A stretch of DNA of 64,000 bases from Streptosporangium sandarakinum (GTDB lineage: Bacteria > Actinomycetota > Actinomycetes > Streptosporangiales > Streptosporangiaceae): assembly GCF_013409935.1 (NCBI RefSeq), contig NZ_JACCCO010000001.1:682001-746000 (forward strand), written 5' to 3'. The notes beneath the pieces are model-generated. The model searched no databases. It was not told the origin of the DNA and saw nothing but the letters and a program-made list of their open reading frames with translations. Shown here in pieces: positions 1-8,652 of the stretch. Numbering within the stretch: position 1 is the first letter of the stretch; the number at the start of each line of letters is the position of its first letter. Made by a program: the position numbers and the translations under genes.

Positions 1-60
1 CGAGTATGAGCCGCGCGGGGCGCGGGCGCCCCATTCGCGGCGTTTCACGATGTCGGCCAC
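1..60 (-). CDS. N-terminus of a peptidoglycan amidase/PGRP-like protein (partial)
   Basis: Only the first 20 codons are inside the window; the rest lies beyond the left edge. A GTG start at 60 is preceded by a GGAG box about nine bases upstream. The visible peptide contains IVKRREWGARAPRG. It matches the conserved R-x-x-WGA-R-x-P opening of the amidase_2/peptidoglycan recognition fold (N-acetylmuramoyl-L-alanine amidases). If so, it would be a zinc hydrolase acting on cell-wall peptides. With 20 residues the family call is an inference from one motif. No signal peptide precedes the motif, so export or a further domain cannot be judged. Confidence 0.45.
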   Translation of the reverse strand, partial: MADIVKRREWGARAPRGSYS

Positions 61-368
61 AGGTGTCTCCAGGGGGAACGCGAACTGCTCGATGTACCGC
101 GCGACCGACGTTATCCGTAGTGTCCCGCGAGGCGGGGCGCGTTTCGCAAATACCACCAGTCGCATCTCTGTCACATGCGGGGCCGATGACGGTTTTCGCC
201 CCGAACATGGACGTACCACTTCCACCGCCGGAGCGGTCGAAACCACCGGCGTCCCGCGGCGCGAGGCCGGTCCGCTCCCGCGCGGGCCCGCCGCCGGCGG
301 GGGATCGCAGGTCGGGGGCGAGGGGCACGGGCCACGACGTCCCGCCGAGGCCGGGGCGAACCGCCCCG
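61..368. other. Intergenic region between amidase-like start and mtnA 3' end
   Basis: This stretch carries the presumed promoter of the leftward amidase-like gene in its left half. The AT-richer segment around 110-200 is the most likely promoter zone. No convincing coding frame or RNA gene is seen. Confidence 0.4.
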
Positions 369-1349
369 CTACGGCGTCTCGCCCCGGTCGGGGCGGATGA
401 CCCGGCGTTCGGTGACGATGGCGGTGATCAGGTCGCGCGGCGTCACGTCGAAGGCCGGGTTCAGCACCGCCGCGCCCTCCGGCGCCAGCCGTACCCCGCG
501 CACGCCGAGCACCTCCTCCGGGTCGCGGTCCTCGATCTCGACGAGGTCCCCGGAGGGGGTCGCGAGATCCACCGTGGACTCCGGGGCGACGACGACGAAC
601 GGCACCCCGGCGCGGCGGGCGCCCAAGGCCAGCGCGTAGGAGCCGATCTTGTTGGCGGTGTCGCCGTTGGCGGCGATCCGGTCGGCGCCGATCAGCACGG
701 CGTCGGCCTCGCCCCTGGCCAGCAGGAACGGCCCCGCCGAGTCGACGATCAGCCGGTACGGCGCGCCCATCCGGCCCAGTTCCCAGGCGGTGAGCCGGGC
801 GCCCTGCAGCAACGGCCGGGTCTCCAGGGCTATCGCCCCGGCCAGCCGTCCCCGTTCGTGCAGGGTCTGCACGACGCCGAGCGCGGTGCCGCGCTCCACC
901 GCGGCCAGGCCGCCGGTGTTGCAGACGGTCATGATCCGTGGCCGGTCGCGGCCGGTCAGCTCGCACACCAGGTCCGCGCCCCGCTCCCCCATGGCGTGGC
1001 AGGCCGCGATGTCGGCGTCGCGGATCTCCAGCGCGCGACCGAGCACCGCCTCGAACCCCTCGTCGAGGTGCTTCAGCGCCTCGTCCACGCCCCAGGCGAG
1101 GTTGACCGCGGTCGGCCGGGCGGCCCGCAGCCGGGCCGCGGCGGCCGCCGGATCCGGTTCGGTGGCCGCCGCGAGCGCGACGCCGAGCGCCCCGGCCACG
1201 CCGAGCGCGGGCGCCCCCCGCACGGCCAGCCGCCGGATGGCGTCGATGAGGCCGTCCACCGTCCCGACCCGGATGACGGCGCACTCGCCGGGCAGCAGGG
1301 TCTGGTCCACGAGCTCGACGGCGTCGCCGGCCCAGTCGATCGTCCGCAT
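369..1349 (-). CDS. mtnA: S-methyl-5-thioribose-1-phosphate isomerase MtnA
   Basis: This enzyme interconverts 5-methylthioribose-1-phosphate and methylthioribulose-1-phosphate in the cytoplasmic methionine salvage pathway. The 326-residue product has the usual family length. Visible signatures are RGAPALG at about residues 44-50, TVCNTG with the catalytic cysteine at about 143, the ETRPLLQGARLTAWEL block at about 176-191, and GADRIAANGDTANKIGS with the catalytic aspartate at about 223. The frame is open far upstream, but the ATG at 1349 (MRTIDWAGD) is the family's normal N-terminus, and the upstream extension is low-complexity Arg/Pro. No other methionine salvage gene is adjacent. It ends 308 bases from the amidase-like gene on the same strand. 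Confidence 0.93.
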   Translation of the reverse strand: MRTIDWAGDAVELVDQTLLPGECAVIRVGTVDGLIDAIRRLAVRGAPALGVAGALGVALAAATEPDPAAAAARLRAARPTAVNLAWGVDEALKHLDEGFEAVLGRALEIRDADIAACHAMGERGADLVCELTGRDRPRIMTVCNTGGLAAVERGTALGVVQTLHERGRLAGAIALETRPLLQGARLTAWELGRMGAPYRLIVDSAGPFLLARGEADAVLIGADRIAANGDTANKIGSYALALGARRAGVPFVVVAPESTVDLATPSGDLVEIEDRDPEEVLGVRGVRLAPEGAAVLNPAFDVTPRDLITAIVTERRVIRPDRGETP

Positions 1350-1636
1350 GTCCGGCAATCTACGCCCGCTCCCCGGGTGGTCCGCCACCCCTGTTCCGGC
1401 CCGGCGGGCCACGGCCGTACGGGGACGCGGAGGACTGACCTGTGCGCCACCGGCGTCAGGGGAGCCTGTCCTTCCGGACAGGCCGGACCGGCACGCACCG
1501 AGCTTCCGTGACGACCGTCCGCCCAGGTCGGACGGGCGGACCCGGTACGGCGCGCGCGAAGGCGCCCGCTCCGAGTACCCCCGACGTCCCCGCAGCCCGG
1601 CGAACAAGGCGAGGCCGCAGGACGTCATAGGGAGAC

Positions 1637-2248
1637 ATGAGACGATCCAACGGCGCCGGGAGCCTCCCGGCTTTCTCGATGATGGTGGCGGGCGCGCTGA
1701 TGGCCTCGGCCGCGTGCGGTTCGGCGACGCCCGTCCAGCGGAGCATCTCCCCGGCGGGGAACGCGGCCGGGGACACGCGGCCCGCGAGCGCCGTCCCGGC
1801 GGCCGGCGCCGCCGCCGCCCTCTCCGACGCGGCGGCACCCGGGCGCTGCCGGACCGGCGCGCTCTCGGCCCGGGTCGGCCGGGTGGACGCGGGCGCGGGC
1901 CAGCGGCACGCGCCGCTGGTGCTCACCAACGGGTCCACCCGGACCTGCTGGGTGTACGGCTTCCCGGGCCTGGTCACGATCGACCGCAACGGCGACGCGC
2001 TGCGCACCAGGCCGCGGCGGGAGAACGTCCGGCCGCAACGGGTGACCCTGCGACCCGGCGCCTCGGCCCACTTCAGGATGCACTGGACCGAGGTGCCGAG
2101 CGGGCGGGAGACCACCTGCCCGGCCTCCGCGCGGCTGATGGTCATCCCGCCGGACGAGACCTCCTACCTGACGGTCCCCTTCTCGGCGCGGGTCTGCGAC
2201 GACGGGCGCATCGACCTCACCCCGGCTGCCCCGGGGGCGCGCCTCTGA
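1637..2248 (+). CDS. Exported DUF4232 protein, probable lipoprotein
   Basis: The 203-residue product starts with a basic N-region and a hydrophobic stretch ending in ASAAC at about residue 27, a weak lipobox (Ser rather than Leu at -3). After an Ala/Pro-rich spacer, residues about 60-195 form a DUF4232 beta-sandwich: CRTGALSA, LVLTNGSTRTCWVYGFPG and LRPGASAHFRMHW are typical. Two or more conserved cysteines may form disulfides outside the cell. Function is unknown for the family. A GGGAG box sits just before the ATG. The gene is divergent from mtnA, and its 3' end overlaps the 3' end of the broken SnoaL-like gene on the other strand by about 30 bases. Confidence 0.8.
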   Translation: MRRSNGAGSLPAFSMMVAGALMASAACGSATPVQRSISPAGNAAGDTRPASAVPAAGAAAALSDAAAPGRCRTGALSARVGRVDAGAGQRHAPLVLTNGSTRTCWVYGFPGLVTIDRNGDALRTRPRRENVRPQRVTLRPGASAHFRMHWTEVPSGRETTCPASARLMVIPPDETSYLTVPFSARVCDDGRIDLTPAAPGARL

Positions 2249-2745
2249 GCCTCACCCCAGCGGCCGGGGCGTCGCCGTAGGCGGCCAGGAGCGCGGGGAG
2301 CGTTCCGGTGGCCGCGGCGATGGCGGCGGTGTTCTGGTACTCGCGCCATCGCACGACCTTCCCGCCGCGCACAGTGAGCACCGCGACGAAGGACGCGGCG
2401 CCGCGAAGGCCGGTGGTGAGTCACCGTCCCGGCCAGCTCGTACTCCACGACGACGGTCTCCGGGGCGTCCGTACGGTGGGTCACGACGTCGCGGACCTCC
2501 TCGAACCGAACGGGCAGGGCGGCCCGGCCCCGCTCGGCGAGGGCGGTGAACTCCCGGCGTCCCTCGACGCGGCGCGGGTGGCCGGGCGGGGCGAACGGGG
2601 TCTCGACGACGGCGTCCTCGGCGAGTAACTCCCCGAAGCCGGCGCCGTACGCGAGGACGCGTGCGCCGACGAGGTGATCGCCCTGCTCACCGGCCTGTGC
2701 CAGGGCGCGCTGCACGCCGGGTGGAGCCCCGGACTGCGCCGCCAC
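2217..2745 (-). pseudogene. SnoaL-like (NTF2-fold) polyketide-cyclase/ketosteroid-isomerase family gene, frameshifted
   Basis: Reading leftward, the frame gives LLAEDAVVETPFAPPGHPRR and FEEVRDVVTH, then VVEYELAGTVT, which is a clear SnoaL_2-type start. Around 2415-2425 the reading frame breaks. In the next frame the family continues at once with TGLRGAASFVAVLTVRGGKV, VRWREYQNTAAIAAATGTL and LLAAYGD, ending at a stop at 2217. One base deleted near the GTGAGTCACC stretch would restore a single frame. The N-terminus is also poor: no clean ribosome site and little similarity before LLAEDAVVE. It is either a decaying gene or an assembly/sequencing indel. Confidence 0.65.
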
Positions 2746-2861
2746 ACCACCGGGGACGCCTCCCGGCCATGCAACGACCGGGATCGGGCCGGGGCTTCAT
2801 CCGCCATGGTGTTCCGCGAAATGCCGTCACATAAAGTGTTGTTCACATTACATTAAGTGAC

Positions 2862-3764
2862 GTGCCGTCTCCCACCCATGACTCTCTCATCGAACTTTTC
2901 CGCGACCGCCCCCAGTTGGCCGTGGAGGTCCTACGCGACCTTCTCGGGCAGGACCTGCCCGTCACACCGCTGGCCCGCGCGGAGAACTTCACCTTCAACA
3001 CCCGCCCCTCCGACGACATCGAGCCCGACCTCGTCGTCGTCCTGGGACCACCGCCCAGCCCCGCGCACGTCATCATCGTCGAGATCCAGAAGGACAAGTC
3101 CAAAGACCCCCGCCAGCTGGACCGCTATGCCGCCCAGGCCTGGCTGATGCTCAAGTGCGACGCCACGGTCCTGGTCGTCTGCCCCGACGCCCGCACCGCC
3201 GAGCACTACGCCCGGCCGATCGACTCGGGCCTGACCGGCTACCGGCCGCATCCCCGGGTGCTCGGACCCGGCGGCATCCCGGCCATCACCGACCCCCAGC
3301 AGGCCGCCGCCCACCCGGAACTGTCGGCCCTGGCGGTCATGGCCCACGGCCGCGACCGCAAGGTCGTCGAGGCCTTCGCCTCGGCGCTCGCCGAGCTACC
3401 TCACGACTACGCTGCGAAGTATTATGAACACGCTTACGACATGTCCGTGCCCGAGGTGCGGCACCTCCTGGAGGAGATCATGACGTCCACCGACTGGCCC
3501 GTCCACAGCCCCTTCGCCCGCGAGCACTACGGCCGCGGCATGGCGGAAGGCAAGGCGAAAGGCAAGACGGAAGGCAGGGCGGAAGAGGCCGCCAAGCTGG
3601 TCCTGCTGGTGATGGACGCCCGCGGTCTCGACATGCCGGACGACGTCCGCGCCCGGATCACCTCCTGCACCGACCTCACCCTCCTGGAGACCTGGGCGGC
3701 CCGTGCGGCGACCGCCCAGACCGTGCACGACATGTTCGACGGAGCGAGCGAACAGGACCGCTGA
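2862..3764 (+). CDS. Rpn/PD-(D/E)XK-like putative nuclease
   Basis: The 300-residue protein resembles the many PDDEXK-type proteins of filamentous actinomycetes related to Rpn/PDDEXK_2 transposase-associated nucleases. The core is EPDLVVVL (Asp about 56) followed by VIIVEIQKDK (Glu 74, Gln 76, Lys 77/79), matching D...ExQ/K active sites, then DRYAAQAWLMLKCDATVLVVC. A second half contains a Lys/Glu/Gly repeat stretch (about 228-245) and a helical tail. The start used is the GTG at 2862; the base composition just upstream is unusually AT-rich. DNA cleavage is inferred from the motif and has not been shown. It stands alone between a pseudogene and a kinase-like gene. Confidence 0.6.
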   Translation: MPSPTHDSLIELFRDRPQLAVEVLRDLLGQDLPVTPLARAENFTFNTRPSDDIEPDLVVVLGPPPSPAHVIIVEIQKDKSKDPRQLDRYAAQAWLMLKCDATVLVVCPDARTAEHYARPIDSGLTGYRPHPRVLGPGGIPAITDPQQAAAHPELSALAVMAHGRDRKVVEAFASALAELPHDYAAKYYEHAYDMSVPEVRHLLEEIMTSTDWPVHSPFAREHYGRGMAEGKAKGKTEGRAEEAAKLVLLVMDARGLDMPDDVRARITSCTDLTLLETWAARAATAQTVHDMFDGASEQDR

Positions 3765-3979
3765 CGAATATCCGCCCGCGAGCAGCGCAGGATTCCGGTA
3801 GACGGCGCTTCGGTTCCGGCCCCATTTCCAGCTCCGGCTCCGGCGGCATCGAAACCTCTCTCCGGCGGGGATGGCAGGAGGTTCGCGGGCTGAGCCGCCG
3901 TGTGCCGCCGGTGCGGTCGCCGTACCGGTGGCGCTTCCACGCTCGGCGGGCCGTCCGGTGCGGCGTGCCAGAATGCACC

Positions 3980-4540
3980 ATGGCACTGCCGACGCTGACC
4001 GTGGTGAGCGGGCCTCCGGGGTCCGGCAAGACGACCCTGGCCCACCGGCTCGCCCAGGAGCTCGGCCATCCGGCGATCATCCGTGACGAGATCAAGCAGG
4101 GCATGGCGGACGCCGCCGGTGACCGTGGCCCCGATGCGGGCGCCGCACTCAACCTGCCGGTCCTGAAGGTGTTCTTCGACGCCCTCGGCCTGCTCACCCG
4201 GGCCGGGGTCAGCGTGGTCGCCGAGGCCGCGTTCCAGGACCGGGTGTGGCGGCCGAACCTTCAGCCGCTCATCGGCCTCGCGCGGATCCGTGTCATCCGC
4301 TGCGTCGTCGACGCCGCGCTCGCGGGCGAGCGCATCGCCCGGCGCGCCGTCCGTGACGCCCACCGGGCCGCCCACGCCGACCACGACCTGCTGAAGGCGA
4401 TCGCGGCGGGCGAGCGCGACCTGGCCGCCTTCGGCTGGATCAGCATGGACCTGCCGGCGCTGACCGTGGACACCACCGGCGGCTATGATCCGCCCCTGCC
4501 CGACATCGTCGCCTTCGCCGCGGCACGCGCCGCCTCGTGA
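3980..4540 (+). CDS. P-loop kinase-like AAA family ATPase
   Basis: This is a 186-residue cytoplasmic protein with an N-terminal Walker A motif, SGPPGSGKTT, at residues 9-18. It is followed by RDEIKQGM and, at mid-length, VVAEAAF, the usual Walker B-like strand of small-molecule or RNA/protein kinases of the AAA_33 type. A lid-like run RRAVRDAHRAAH follows. The substrate cannot be told. The ATG at 3980 is chosen because the fold starts six residues later and upstream residues are Arg/Pro-rich. It may be a single-gene unit; the next gene (RidA family) starts 150 bases downstream. Confidence 0.7.
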   Translation: MALPTLTVVSGPPGSGKTTLAHRLAQELGHPAIIRDEIKQGMADAAGDRGPDAGAALNLPVLKVFFDALGLLTRAGVSVVAEAAFQDRVWRPNLQPLIGLARIRVIRCVVDAALAGERIARRAVRDAHRAAHADHDLLKAIAAGERDLAAFGWISMDLPALTVDTTGGYDPPLPDIVAFAAARAAS

Positions 4541-4689
4541 GCCAGGGGTCCCCCGTGACCCTCCCGACCCCCGGACGCGCCCCGGGCGCGTCGGCCCCGG
4601 GCGGAAACCCCGCGCATTCCGCACCCCGCTCCGGAGCGGCACGGTTCCCGTGATCGCCCCGTCCCGTTCCACGGCGGTACGGTTTCCCC

Positions 4690-5100
4690 GTGACGGAACG
4701 ACGCGCGATCCTCAGTGGCTCCACCTTCGAGAAGGAGATCGGTTACGCCCGGGCCGTGGTGGACGGGGACCGGGTCCATGTGTCGGGCACCACCGGGTTC
4801 GACTACGCGACCATGACGATCTCCGACGACGTGGTCGGGCAGGCCGAGCAGTGCCTGCGCAACATCGGCTCGGCGCTGGCCGAGGCGGGCTGCTCGTTCG
4901 CCGACGTCGTGCGTGTGCGGTACCTGCTACCCGACCGCGAGGACTTCGAGCCCTGCTGGCCGGTGCTGCGCCGGTACTTCGGAGAGGTCCGCCCGGCCGC
5001 GACGATGCTGGTGTGCGGCCTCTCCGACCCGCGCATGAGGATCGAGATCGAGGTCGACGCGCGCCGCCCCCGGCCGCGGGACACCGCCTCCCCGGCCTGA
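4690..5100 (+). CDS. RidA family protein
   Basis: This 136-residue protein has the YjgF/YER057c/UK114 fold, whose best known members hydrolyse reactive enamine/imine intermediates made by PLP enzymes. Diagnostic stretches are VHVSGTTGFDY, QAEQCLRNIGSALAEAGCSFADVVRVRYLL and PAATMLVCGLSDPRMRIEIEV, where the Arg before the last strand is the family's substrate-binding arginine. It starts at GTG 4690. The name RidA is for the superfamily; the exact subgroup and substrate are not determined. It is convergent with the methyltransferase on the other strand. Confidence 0.88.
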   Translation: MTERRAILSGSTFEKEIGYARAVVDGDRVHVSGTTGFDYATMTISDDVVGQAEQCLRNIGSALAEAGCSFADVVRVRYLLPDREDFEPCWPVLRRYFGEVRPAATMLVCGLSDPRMRIEIEVDARRPRPRDTASPA

Positions 5101-5213
5101 CCACCGGACACGACCTGACCACTGGACCGCGGCCCGGCCGCGCCCGAATCGGGGTGTCGTCCACGGACCGGTCGGCCGGGTCGTGACCGAGACGGGCGGG
5201 TGACCGGCGGGCG

Positions 5214-5828
5214 CTACCGGCCGATCGAGGCGGCCGGCTCCGGGGGCTTGCGCCAGACGATCGAGTATCTCCACAGGAGGTGGCGGCGGTAGCGCGCGCC
5301 CGGAAGCGTCTCCCGCGCGATGCGGCGCATCCCGGCGTAGGTCTCCGGCGGCGGCCAGACCATGGGGGCCGAGTGCTCCCAGTAGGTCCGCCTCAGCTTG
5401 TACAGCCGGGTGCCGACGGCCGCGGCGAGTTCCCAGGGGAGATCCGCGGGGAGCCGGGAGCGGGCGAGGCCGACGACGACGAGCGTCCCGCCGGGGCGGA
5501 GGAGGTCGCTCATCCGCCGGAGCGCCGGGACGGCGTCCATGTGGTGGAGCGTGGCGACCGAGACGACCGCGTCGAAGGAGGCGGGTTCGAAGGGGTGGGT
5601 GCGGAAGTCACCGAGGACGTACTCGACGCCCGAGCCGTCGTCCCGCCGCCGGGCGAGGTCGATGCTGGGCTCGTCGAGGTCGATGGCGGTGACGTGCGCG
5701 GCGACCCGGCGCAGCTCGCGTGACAGGACGCCCTCGCCGCAGCCCACGTCGAGGACCCGGCCGCACCCGCCCGGCAGGGCCGTCAGGATCACCGGGTGGT
5801 AGTGGATGTTGTGGTTCCACCGCGACAC
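5214..5828 (-). CDS. Class I SAM-dependent methyltransferase
   Basis: The 204-residue product has motif I VLDVGCGEGVLSREL (about residues 25-40), an acidic ribose-binding residue in AIDLDEPS, and motif IV/V DAVVSVATLHHMD with LLRPGGTLVVVGL. The C-terminus (YWEHSAPMVWPPPETYAGMR, LWRYSIVWRKP) is typical of the actinobacterial Methyltransf_11/25 group of unknown substrate. The GTG at 5828 is preferred because a GGGGAGG box lies nine bases upstream and the tryptophan-rich start VSRWNHNIHYHPVIL is conserved in this group. It is divergent from the M20 amidohydrolase; the shared upstream region carries tandem repeats. Confidence 0.85.
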   Translation of the reverse strand: MSRWNHNIHYHPVILTALPGGCGRVLDVGCGEGVLSRELRRVAAHVTAIDLDEPSIDLARRRDDGSGVEYVLGDFRTHPFEPASFDAVVSVATLHHMDAVPALRRMSDLLRPGGTLVVVGLARSRLPADLPWELAAAVGTRLYKLRRTYWEHSAPMVWPPPETYAGMRRIARETLPGARYRRHLLWRYSIVWRKPPEPAASIGR

Positions 5829-5919
5829 CTGACGCCCGCCTCCCCCGATGGCTTCCGGACTCCGGGCGGGTCCTCCGGCCGGGGCCTCCACCGTAGCGAT
5901 CGTCACGCGGGCCGTACAG

Positions 5920-6001
5920 GGAACGGGGGCCGTACGGACGCGGCACCGTTCTCGGAACGGGGACCGTACGGACGCGGCACCGCTCTTGGAACGGGGCCGT
6001 G
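5920..6001. repeat. 34-bp tandem repeat, about 2.4 copies
   Basis: Copies begin at 5920, 5954 and 5988 (the last partial). Each starts GGAACGGGG and contains CCGTACGGACGCGGCACC. They lie between the divergent methyltransferase and amidohydrolase starts, so they could influence expression of either. CCGTACGG cores recur in other intergenic places of the window, for example near 27.7 kb. Confidence 0.75.
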
Positions 6002-6066
6002 GCCGGTGCATCATCGAGGCCCCGCCCCGTGACGGCCCCCGACGGGCCATTCGAAGGAGAACGCCC

Positions 6067-7266
6067 GTGTCCCAGCGCGCCGACCTGCACGATCTGCACG
6101 AGGAGCTCGTACGGCTCCGCCACGACCTGCACCGCGAGCCGGAGATCGGCCTCGACCTGCCGCGCACCCAGGAGAAGGTGCTGGGCTTCCTCGACGGCCT
6201 GCCGCTGGAGATCGGCACGGGCCGGGCGCTGAGCTCGGTGACCGCCGTGCTGCGCGGGGCGCTGCCGGGTCCGACGGTGCTGCTGCGGGGCGACATGGAC
6301 GCGCTGCCGGTGACCGAGCGCACCGGCCTGCCGTACGGCTCGGCCGTCGAGGGGGCGATGCACGCCTGCGGGCACGACCTGCACACCGCGATGCTGGCCG
6401 GGGCGGCGCACCTGCTGTCGGCGCGCCGGGACCGGCTGGCCGGCTCGGTGGTGTTCATGTTCCAGCCGGGCGAGGAGGGGGACGGCGGGGCGAGGATCAT
6501 GCTCGACGAGGGGGTGCTGGAGCTGTCGGGCGAGCTGCCCGTCGCCGCGTACGGGATGCACGTGATCAGCGCGGAGATCCCGCACGGGCTGTTCGCCTCC
6601 AGGCCGGGGACGGCCATGGCGGCGGCGGACAAGCTGAAGGTCACGGTGCGCGGCCGGGGCGGGCACAGCTCGGCGCCGCACCGGGCCAAGGACCCGATCC
6701 CGGCGGCGTGCGAGATGGTGACCGCGCTGCAGACGATGGTGACGCGGGGCTTCGACGTCTTCGACCCGGTGGTGGTGACGGTGGGCAGCTTCCACGCGGG
6801 CACCGCCGACAACGTCATCCCCGACGAGGCCCGGTTCGAGGTGACCCTGCGGTCGTTCTCGGCCGAGGCGCACGCGCGGGTGCGGGAGGCGGCGCCGGCG
6901 CTGGTGCGCGGCGTCGCGGCGGCCCACGGCCTGGAGGTGGACGCCGACTACGTGGTGAACTACCCGGTCACCGTGAACGACCCGGCCGAGGCCCGGCACG
7001 TGGAGGCGACGGTCCGCGAGCTCCTCGGCGAGCACCGCCACCGTCCCATGCCCCGGCCGCTGACCGGGTCGGAGGACTTCTCCTTCGTCGGGCAGCGGGT
7101 GCCGTCGGCGTTCGTCTTCCTGGGCGCCTGCCCCCGGGACGCCGATCCGGGCCGGATGCCCTACAACCACTCGCCCGAGGCGGTCTACGACGACGGCGTG
7201 CTGGCGGACGGGGCCGCGGTCTACGCCGAGCTGGCCGAGCGGCGGCTCTCCGCCGCGCCCGCCTGA
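6067..7266 (+). CDS. M20 family amidohydrolase (hippurate/N-acyl amino acid hydrolase type)
   Basis: This 399-residue metallohydrolase is expected to cleave N-acyl or amide bonds of small substrates. Metal-site motifs are RGDMDALPV (about 75-82), AMHACGHDLHTAML (about 98-110, with the Cys/His pair of the amidohydrolase subgroup), FQPGEEGDGGA (Glu 136/137) and a His late in the chain within the PYNHSPEA region. The internal lid domain begins around KVTVRGRGGHSSAPH. The GTG at 6067 has an AAGGAG box seven bases upstream; the longer open frame reads through the repeats and is rejected. It is monocistronic, convergent with the PfkB kinase. Confidence 0.88.
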   Translation: MSQRADLHDLHEELVRLRHDLHREPEIGLDLPRTQEKVLGFLDGLPLEIGTGRALSSVTAVLRGALPGPTVLLRGDMDALPVTERTGLPYGSAVEGAMHACGHDLHTAMLAGAAHLLSARRDRLAGSVVFMFQPGEEGDGGARIMLDEGVLELSGELPVAAYGMHVISAEIPHGLFASRPGTAMAAADKLKVTVRGRGGHSSAPHRAKDPIPAACEMVTALQTMVTRGFDVFDPVVVTVGSFHAGTADNVIPDEARFEVTLRSFSAEAHARVREAAPALVRGVAAAHGLEVDADYVVNYPVTVNDPAEARHVEATVRELLGEHRHRPMPRPLTGSEDFSFVGQRVPSAFVFLGACPRDADPGRMPYNHSPEAVYDDGVLADGAAVYAELAERRLSAAPA

Positions 7267-7369
7267 CGGTCCCGTCGCCGGTGTGCCCTCCCGGCCGGGT
7301 TCGGGTGTCCGGCCCGCCACCGGTTTCGTCCGGCGGCCGGGCCGGCCCGCCCTCCGTGCCCGTCCGGCG

Positions 7370-7492
7370 GCCGTCACCTCCCGGGGGACGGCCGCCTCCG
7401 GAGCGCGGCGGCCATCACCTTCCGAGGGACGGCCGCCTCCGGAGCGCGGTGGCCGTCACCTCCCGGGGGACGGCCGCCTCCGTAACGCGGCG
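7370..7492. repeat. Three tandem copies of a 41-bp repeat
   Basis: Copies occupy 7370-7410, 7411-7451 and 7452-7492 with only a few substitutions. Each holds GCCGTC and GACGGC arms around a CCTCCCGGGGG centre, so each can form a hairpin. They sit between two convergent stop codons (7266 and 7495), where a terminator is expected, so a triplicated bidirectional terminator is a reasonable reading. No T-tract is present. Confidence 0.8.
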
Positions 7493-7494
7493 GA

Positions 7495-8451
7495 TCAGCG
7501 GTGCACGGTCTCGCCGCCGTCGATGAACGCGGCCAGCGCGCGGTCGCGCTGGGACGCCGACGGCAGTCCCTCGGCGTCGGTGACCGACTGGATCGTCAGG
7601 GCGGCGACCGTGGCGCCCTCCGCCAGGGCCCGCTCCGGGCCGAGCCCGCGCAGCGTGGCGGACAGGAACCCGGCCGCGAACGCGTCCCCCGCCCCCACCG
7701 GGTCCACGACGGGCACGTCGAAGGCGGGACGGTTCCAGGAGCCCTCGGCGGTCACGGCCGTCGCGGACCGGTCGGGGTTCTTGACGACCACGGTGCCGAC
7801 GCCGTCCGCCCGGAGGTCGGCGACGGCCTCGGCGGCGCGCCGGCCGGTCAGGAGCTCCAGCTCCTCCGCGCCGGCCAGCAGGATGTCCGCGCGGCGCAGC
7901 AGCGGCCCCACGACCTCCCGCCACCGGCCGGCGTCGCCGAGCTTGCGGCGGACGTTGGGGTCGAAGGACACCGTGACACCCCGTTCGCGGGCCAGCTCCA
8001 GCAGCCGCCCGGTCGCCCGGCGGGTGTCCTCCGACAGCATCGGCGTGATGCCCGTCAGGTGGAGCAGCCGGGCGCCGTCCAGCGTCCCGGGGCCGGGCCA
8101 GTCGCCGGGGGCGTGGCAGGCCGCCGACCCGGCCCGGTGGTACTGCACGTCGATCGCCCGGGCGGGATGGCTGTCACGGATGAGCACCCCGGTCGGGTAC
8201 CGCTCGTCGATCTGCGCGTGCGACAGGTCGACGCCCTCCGCGCGCAGGTCGGTGAGCACCGCCTCGCCCGCCGGGTCCGCGCCGACCCGGCCCAGCCACC
8301 GTACGGCGTGGCCGAGCCTGGACAGCCCGATCGCCACGTTGCCCTCGGCTCCGGCCACCGAGCGGCGGAAGCTGCGGGCGCGGGCCAGCGGCACCCCGGG
8401 CTCGGCCACCATCAGGAGCATGCACTCCCCGTACGTCACGACCTCGGCCAC
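7495..8451 (-). CDS. PfkB family sugar kinase (2-keto-3-deoxygluconate kinase-like)
   Basis: The 318-residue cytoplasmic kinase starts with TYGECMLLMVAE, has the PfkB signature 1 region AGAEGNVAIGLSRLG (about 34-47), SFDPNVRRKLG (about 162-172), and signature 2 DPVGAGDAFAAGFL (about 250-263) with catalytic Asp about 256. The GECM opening and SFDPN motif are most like 2-dehydro-3-deoxygluconokinases, but fructokinase or another carbohydrate kinase is possible. Two GTG codons (8457, 8451) are available; 8451 is chosen because a GAGAGG box is eight bases away. No sugar transporter or KDPG aldolase is adjacent, so the substrate is open. Confidence 0.82.
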   Translation of the reverse strand: MAEVVTYGECMLLMVAEPGVPLARARSFRRSVAGAEGNVAIGLSRLGHAVRWLGRVGADPAGEAVLTDLRAEGVDLSHAQIDERYPTGVLIRDSHPARAIDVQYHRAGSAACHAPGDWPGPGTLDGARLLHLTGITPMLSEDTRRATGRLLELARERGVTVSFDPNVRRKLGDAGRWREVVGPLLRRADILLAGAEELELLTGRRAAEAVADLRADGVGTVVVKNPDRSATAVTAEGSWNRPAFDVPVVDPVGAGDAFAAGFLSATLRGLGPERALAEGATVAALTIQSVTDAEGLPSASQRDRALAAFIDGGETVHR

Positions 8452-8652
8452 GGCCACGGCCTCTCTCTGCTGGGTGTTCGTCCATCGGTCTGCTGCCGCC
8501 GTACCGGATCGGCACGGCGACCAGTGTGCCATCCGGCCGGCCTTCAGGAACCCCTGGAAGCCGGCTCGAAACGCACGCGGGCCGGGCACGGGCCCGGCGA
8601 TACGTAAACCATCCGATGCGCCGCACCCGCCCCAGCGGCAACACTGGACGGC

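Noticed and set aside
1350..1636. SAM riboswitch or other leader for mtnA
   Set aside because: Only a short hairpin (CCTGTCC/GGACAGG near 1470) is seen; there is no recognisable aptamer core.
7370..7492. CRISPR array at the 41-bp repeats
   Set aside because: The units are directly adjacent with no unique spacers and there are no cas genes.
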